Positions 60,591-64,000 of a stretch of DNA of 64,000 nucleotides are shown here, piece after piece. Below the pieces are notes generated by a model that did not search any database, was not told the DNA's origin, and saw nothing but the letters and a program-made list of their open reading frames with translations. This DNA is from Carboxylicivirga taeanensis (GTDB taxonomy: Bacteria; Bacteroidota; Bacteroidia; Bacteroidales; Marinilabiliaceae), in NCBI RefSeq assembly GCF_051851475.1, contig NZ_JBPUSJ010000003.1, forward strand, positions 248,001 through 312,000, written 5' to 3'. The position numbers and the translations under genes were made by a program. Within the stretch, counting starts at the first letter, position 1. Each line of letters starts with the position of its first letter.

Positions 60591-60968
60591 TCGAAGAAAG
60601 ACAAATACGGCTATCAGTACCCAAAATACCCACTGAAACATTTTGAATAACCCGCCCTTAACGGATGATGTTAACGCTATGATGATTTGTACCAGAGCGA
60701 AAAAGGCATAGTTCATCCCTATGAAATTGAGAACCATAGTGGGATCATACATACAGTTTTCGTAGTTAACTCCCACCATTATTAGTAGCAGGGAAGATAG
60801 AATCTGATAGACAGAAACGTAATGAAATACCGACAAAATAACATTTTTAGGAACCACGTCCAGGTCACATGCCTTAAAGGGCTTTAGGTACATTTTTGTT
60901 CCGGCTGTAAAATGTCCTAAGGTTGCCATTGCGGCAACAATTCCGGCTAATAATACCATTGTATTCAT
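60588..60968 (-). CDS. Four-TM membrane protein of unknown function
   Basis: 126 residues, four predicted TM helices (about 4-22, 44-66, 76-100, 108-124). Conserved-looking residues include GHFTAGTKMYLKPF and SVFHYVSVYQILSS. I do not recognise a characterised family. The ATG at 60968 directly follows the DUF2007 stop codon (3 bp between), so the pair is translationally linked. Confidence 0.7.
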   Translation of the reverse strand: MNTMVLLAGIVAAMATLGHFTAGTKMYLKPFKACDLDVVPKNVILSVFHYVSVYQILSSLLLIMVGVNYENCMYDPTMVLNFIGMNYAFFALVQIIIALTSSVKGGLFKMFQWVFWVLIAVFVFLR

Positions 60969-60971
60969 CAA

Positions 60972-61214
60972 TCACATGTTTAGGTTGTATAAATAGTTGC
61001 GTATCATCTCCCTCACCCTTTCTACCTCATCTTCAAGCACCATCACTTTAACCCCATCCGCACCAGTCGGGTCATGCATAAAGTCCTTAAGCGTCGAATT
61101 CGTCAGGAAATGGGGAATCTGTTCATCTACCAATAAAGTGCGTATCATCTCCGCCTCCCTTAAAGAGCCTGAAAGCACGTTGACAGCTGCCAGATGATTT
61201 GTAGTTGAACGCAT
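60972..61214 (-). CDS. DUF2007 domain-containing protein
   Basis: 80 residues matching the small DUF2007 (putative signal transducing) fold: VNVLSGSLREAEMIRTLLVDEQIPHF (pattern S-G-x-x-x-E-A-E-x-I-x-x-x-L), then GVKVMVLEDEVERVREMI. Function unknown. Cotranscribed with the four-TM protein. Confidence 0.85.
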   Translation of the reverse strand: MRSTTNHLAAVNVLSGSLREAEMIRTLLVDEQIPHFLTNSTLKDFMHDPTGADGVKVMVLEDEVERVREMIRNYLYNLNM

Positions 61215-61380
61215 GCGCTCAACTTAAGCAATTACCTGAATAAAGTCAAACGGCTAATGGTTCAGCCACTCATTTGCAATTCGCCGGTTATATTTATCCC
61301 GGTGGCCAAACGAATCCCTCTGTTACTGCAAAAAAACACCCATGCCTGTTTTAGTAAAAACATGAACTATAGCCAAATAT

Positions 61381-62457
61381 CTAATCGTTAAAACGCGTTG
61401 CAAAAAACTGCTCAGGATTCTTTTTAGCAATGGTCATGAAGTCATCTTCGCCAAGATAGGCACGTAAATCGAGGCTGAAACGCCGCTCGGTTGCTTCTGT
61501 TTCTACCATGTAATAGTCGGATCCAAACAGAATTTTATTTCTCAACAGCTTATCTTGCAGCAATACTTTCAATAATGGAAAATACTCCTTTTTATTAAGC
61601 GTGAAGGAAATGTCGGAATATAAATGAGGATACCGCTCCAACATGTCTTTAATTATTAAGAACCAGTTGTCCGGCCCATCGGGGTTATCCAAAAATTCGC
61701 TCCAATAATGAGCGGAGCCAAAGTGGCCCAAACATATTTTAAGTGCCGGAAAATCCTCCATCACATACTCCCAATTAAGCGGATGCGTGAATTTAGAGCA
61801 CATCTCCTTCCGACTCATGCCTCGGGTGTCAATTCTGTCTCGCCCTTGTTCCAACAGTTTTCTGAGTTCCTTCTTTTTGCCCTTGTAATGGACTGGATTA
61901 AACGGGCTGCAATGTGTTATTATTGGCAGGTGGTTGGCCTGACAATACTCATAAACAGAATACATGCGCTCATCGTAAGGGAAATAGCCCAAAGGCGGAT
62001 ACACCTTAACCCCTCTAAAGCCCCAATCTTCAACGCATTTCTTTAGAATATCCATATAGCCATTGCGGCGAGGATCGATGTGTACAAATGGGATGGTTTC
62101 GGGGTACTTCAGCTTTAACTCGCCCAGCTCCTTTAACTGATCGAAGTAGGCACGCGGCACTTTACCAGCACCCATATAGGCCATGTCCATAGCCAGAATA
62201 CCAAACTTACTGTTTTTGGGATAGAACTTACGGCAGTTCTTGTATATCGCTTCCTGCGAACCTAATCGCCCCAGTTCAACAAATTTGACGTAGCGATCAA
62301 ACGCATCGTTATCCGAAAAAGGATTGATGTTGTTTAGAATACGGGAAACAACCCGAAAACCAGGTTTAGTGGACAGCACGCGCACCAATCCAAGAGGCAG
62401 GAAACCACGCGGAATATCCGCATCCTTAAAGGTGTGGATGTGGCAATTGTAAATCAT
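61381..62457 (-). CDS. Amidohydrolase-family metal-dependent hydrolase
   Basis: 358 residues of the amidohydrolase-2 type TIM barrel. Metal-site pattern: IYNCHIHTF at the N-terminus (H-x-H), RGVKVYPPLG, ITHCSPFNP (His), CLGHFGSAHYW (His) and ILFGSDYYMV (Asp). Relatives act on decarboxylation or hydrolysis of small carboxylates; the substrate cannot be told. Monocistronic; a terminator-like hairpin lies in its upstream region. Confidence 0.88.
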   Translation of the reverse strand: MIYNCHIHTFKDADIPRGFLPLGLVRVLSTKPGFRVVSRILNNINPFSDNDAFDRYVKFVELGRLGSQEAIYKNCRKFYPKNSKFGILAMDMAYMGAGKVPRAYFDQLKELGELKLKYPETIPFVHIDPRRNGYMDILKKCVEDWGFRGVKVYPPLGYFPYDERMYSVYEYCQANHLPIITHCSPFNPVHYKGKKKELRKLLEQGRDRIDTRGMSRKEMCSKFTHPLNWEYVMEDFPALKICLGHFGSAHYWSEFLDNPDGPDNWFLIIKDMLERYPHLYSDISFTLNKKEYFPLLKVLLQDKLLRNKILFGSDYYMVETEATERRFSLDLRAYLGEDDFMTIAKKNPEQFFATRFND

Positions 62458-62549
62458 AGTATTAATTCAGGTTAGAATACGATGCAATGATAATAAAAAA
62501 GCGTGAGGCATATACCCCAGAAACTCTCCTATCCAGATATTGATTGGTA

Positions 62550-62585
62550 AAAAAGGCCCACAAACTATCAAGTTGCAGGCCTCTT
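62550..62585 (-). terminator. Terminator-like hairpin in the amidohydrolase leader
   Basis: On the minus strand AGGCC...GGCCT with an inner AACT/AGTT pairing, followed by TTTTTT. It is 93 bp upstream of the amidohydrolase ATG, where it could attenuate transcription; the matching promoter was not found. Confidence 0.4.
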
Positions 62586-62779
62586 TAAAATATTTTTGAA
62601 GAGATTGATTGCAAATTCTATTTTGTTAACGTAGTTCTCACCCTAAATTCCTTCCAACTATTCTACAATACCTGTTCTCTATACCCAAGGTAATATAGCG
62701 TGAAGGAAGGTTTGTCGCATGCCACTTTAAGCATCTCACTCGTCTGCTTAAGTACACCCTAAAATCTTACATTAAATTG

Positions 62780-62787
62780 TATCTTTG
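62780..62787 (+). promoter_or_regulatory. -7 element for the DEAD-box helicase gene
   Basis: TATCTTTG (TAnnTTTG) 16 bp before the ATG at 62804. Confidence 0.5.
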
Positions 62788-62803
62788 CAGAAAATAACGC
62801 ACA

Positions 62804-64000
62804 ATGAAGTTTGAAGAGTTTGGCTTAGACGAGAAAATAATACGTAGCATTGATGAATTGGGCTATAAACGTCCAACCGACATCCAGTTTAAGGCCATTC
62901 CGGCCATATTGGAAAAGGAAGATGTATTAGCCATTGCACAGACGGGAACAGGCAAATCTGCTGCTTTTGTTATTCCAATTCTCCAGTTATTACAAAGGAA
63001 ACGTAAAAATAAGGATGCGGGAGTGCGGTGTATTGTGATGGTACCAACGCATGAATTAGCCAAACAGATTACCGACGTATTTAAGCAAATAGGCAAAAAC
63101 ACTTCATTAAAATTTACGGCCATTTATGGGGGCGTGGATCAAACGGAGCAGGTTGAACGACTCACTAAAGGAACCGACGTATTAATCGCCACGCCTGGTC
63201 GCCTGTTTGACTACATTAACCAAGGGGTGGCAAAAGTTTTTAATACCGAAATTTTAGTGCTGGATGAAGCCGATCACATGCTGGATTTAGGCTTTTACAA
63301 GGATATTGAAGACTTAATTAAATACCTGCCTAAAAAGCGTCAAACCCTGTTCTTTTCGGCCACCATTGATAAGAAAATTAAGAAGCTGGCCTATTCATTG
63401 GTGCGCAAGCCCATTCGCATTCAGATATCGCCCAAAAACCCGGTGGCTAAAAACATCGACCATTCGGTAGCCTTTATTAAGATGGACGATAAGCGCTTTT
63501 TCCTGGAACGCATCGTTCGTGCTAACCCGGACAAAAAAATTCTGGCTTTTGTGCGAACTAAAGTGCGCTGCGAACGGGTAGTCAAAGCCATGGAGCGGGT
63601 AGATGTTCAGGCTGTATCCATACACAGCGATAAGTCGCAACAGGAGCGCGACGACGTGATGAAGGCCTTTAAAACCGGAGAAATAAAACTGCTAATCGCT
63701 ACTGACGTAAGCGCACGTGGTATAGATATCCCTAATGTTGACTATGTGGTGAACTACGACCTGCCTGAACAGCCCGAAAACTACGTTCACCGCGTTGGAC
63801 GTACCGGACGTGGCAAACAAAAAGGCTACGCCATTGCTTTCTGTTCGCAGGAAGAAAAGGAGCAGTTGGAGGCCATCGAAGCCTATACAGGCTATCCCAT
63901 CGAAATCACGGATATTGATCATGAGGAATATGCCGACACCATCGATTTTTCAGCTGAAACACACTCAGACTGGAAAACACTTCTGCGGCAAGCCGAAGAA
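62804..64000 (+). CDS. DEAD-box ATP-dependent RNA helicase, partial
   Basis: RNA helicase truncated by the right edge; 399 codons are visible. Motifs in order: Q motif (RPTDIQFKAIPAIL), Walker A AQTGTGKSAA, PTHELAKQ (Ia), GG (Iab), TPGRLFD (Ib), VLDEADHML (II), FSATI (III), then IATDVSARGIDIP (V) and HRVGRTGRGK (VI). It resembles RhlE/CsdA-type helicases involved in ribosome assembly or cold adaptation. The C-terminal extension that would distinguish them lies outside the window. Confidence 0.94.
   Translation, partial: MKFEEFGLDEKIIRSIDELGYKRPTDIQFKAIPAILEKEDVLAIAQTGTGKSAAFVIPILQLLQRKRKNKDAGVRCIVMVPTHELAKQITDVFKQIGKNTSLKFTAIYGGVDQTEQVERLTKGTDVLIATPGRLFDYINQGVAKVFNTEILVLDEADHMLDLGFYKDIEDLIKYLPKKRQTLFFSATIDKKIKKLAYSLVRKPIRIQISPKNPVAKNIDHSVAFIKMDDKRFFLERIVRANPDKKILAFVRTKVRCERVVKAMERVDVQAVSIHSDKSQQERDDVMKAFKTGEIKLLIATDVSARGIDIPNVDYVVNYDLPEQPENYVHRVGRTGRGKQKGYAIAFCSQEEKEQLEAIEAYTGYPIEITDIDHEEYADTIDFSAETHSDWKTLLRQAEE

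Larger units (their letters stand above)
62458..62803. other. Divergent gap between amidohydrolase and helicase genes
   Basis: It holds the minus-strand hairpin at 62550-62585 and the helicase -7 element at 62780-62787. I see no gene on either strand. Confidence 0.5.

Noticed and set aside
1..64000. CRISPR arrays, prophage genes, rRNA, replication origin
   Set aside because: No regularly spaced repeats, phage structural genes, rRNA sequence or DnaA-box clusters were seen.

Overview
The window looks like a chromosomal segment of a marine or sediment-type Bacteroidetes, most likely Bacteroidales/Marinilabiliales. The evidence is the recurring promoter signature TAnnTTTG (sometimes with TTTG about 19-21 bp upstream), a b-type cytochrome SdhC typical of the phylum, paired PspC proteins under a PadR regulator, DUF4252, the Bacteroidetes-length urocanase, many hybrid histidine kinases, and moderate GC. 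Almost every base is explained by compact single genes or short operons. No prophage, CRISPR array, rRNA or intact insertion sequence is visible. Two tRNAs (Leu-CAA, Arg-CCT) and one decayed transposase fragment are present.

Layout. 1-6.7 kb: sdhC (cut by the left edge), frr, HU, a DHA2-type drug exporter behind a repeat-rich operator-like region, pterin carbinolamine dehydratase, a BCCT betaine transporter, then about 900 bp without genes that ends in a transposase relic and tRNA-Leu. 6.9-14.4 kb: POT-family transporter, recO, an aminotransferase homologue that lacks the catalytic lysine, tRNA-Arg, cvpA, and a large PAS/GAF hybrid kinase. 14.6-21.8 kb: rsgA followed by two sensor kinases, then yceD-rpmF and fabH, the latter behind a long structured leader. 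21.9-26.2 kb: an envelope-stress-like operon (small secreted protein, PadR, two PspC proteins, DUF4252) with a promoter overlapped by a palindrome, and a YqaA membrane protein. 26.4-32.7 kb: trpS, arsR-arsC-acr3 with a small membrane protein, an SSS symporter and a CapA-like protein. 32.8-42.7 kb: MerR-Nif3-zinc-ribbon cluster, TPR protein, hutU, two peptidases, and an M23 peptidase. 42.8-53.7 kb: alaS, dxs, an OmpA-like lipoprotein with a radical SAM/SPASM enzyme, another hybrid kinase, a lipoprotein and hutG.

53.7-60.5 kb holds the most distinctive system: a divergent Crp/Fnr regulator and a six-gene operon encoding an octahaem cytochrome c of the tetrathionate-reductase (OTR) family, a membrane cytochrome b, three exported rhodanese proteins carrying five rhodanese domains, and an outer-membrane OprO/P-like porin. 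A perfect FNR-type box (TTGAT-N4-ATCAA) lies upstream of the operon and a second TGAT-N4-ATCA site lies nearer the regulator. I infer an anaerobically induced respiratory pathway that takes up an anionic sulfur compound through the porin, reduces it with quinol electrons, and handles the sulfane sulfur with the rhodaneses. The window closes with a DUF2007/four-TM pair, an amidohydrolase and the start of a DEAD-box helicase.

Second-look items include the pseudo-aminotransferase, two related palindromes placed directly after genes, a 31-bp perfect palindrome between hutU and pepP, and several -7 elements so close to start codons that the transcripts must have very short leaders.
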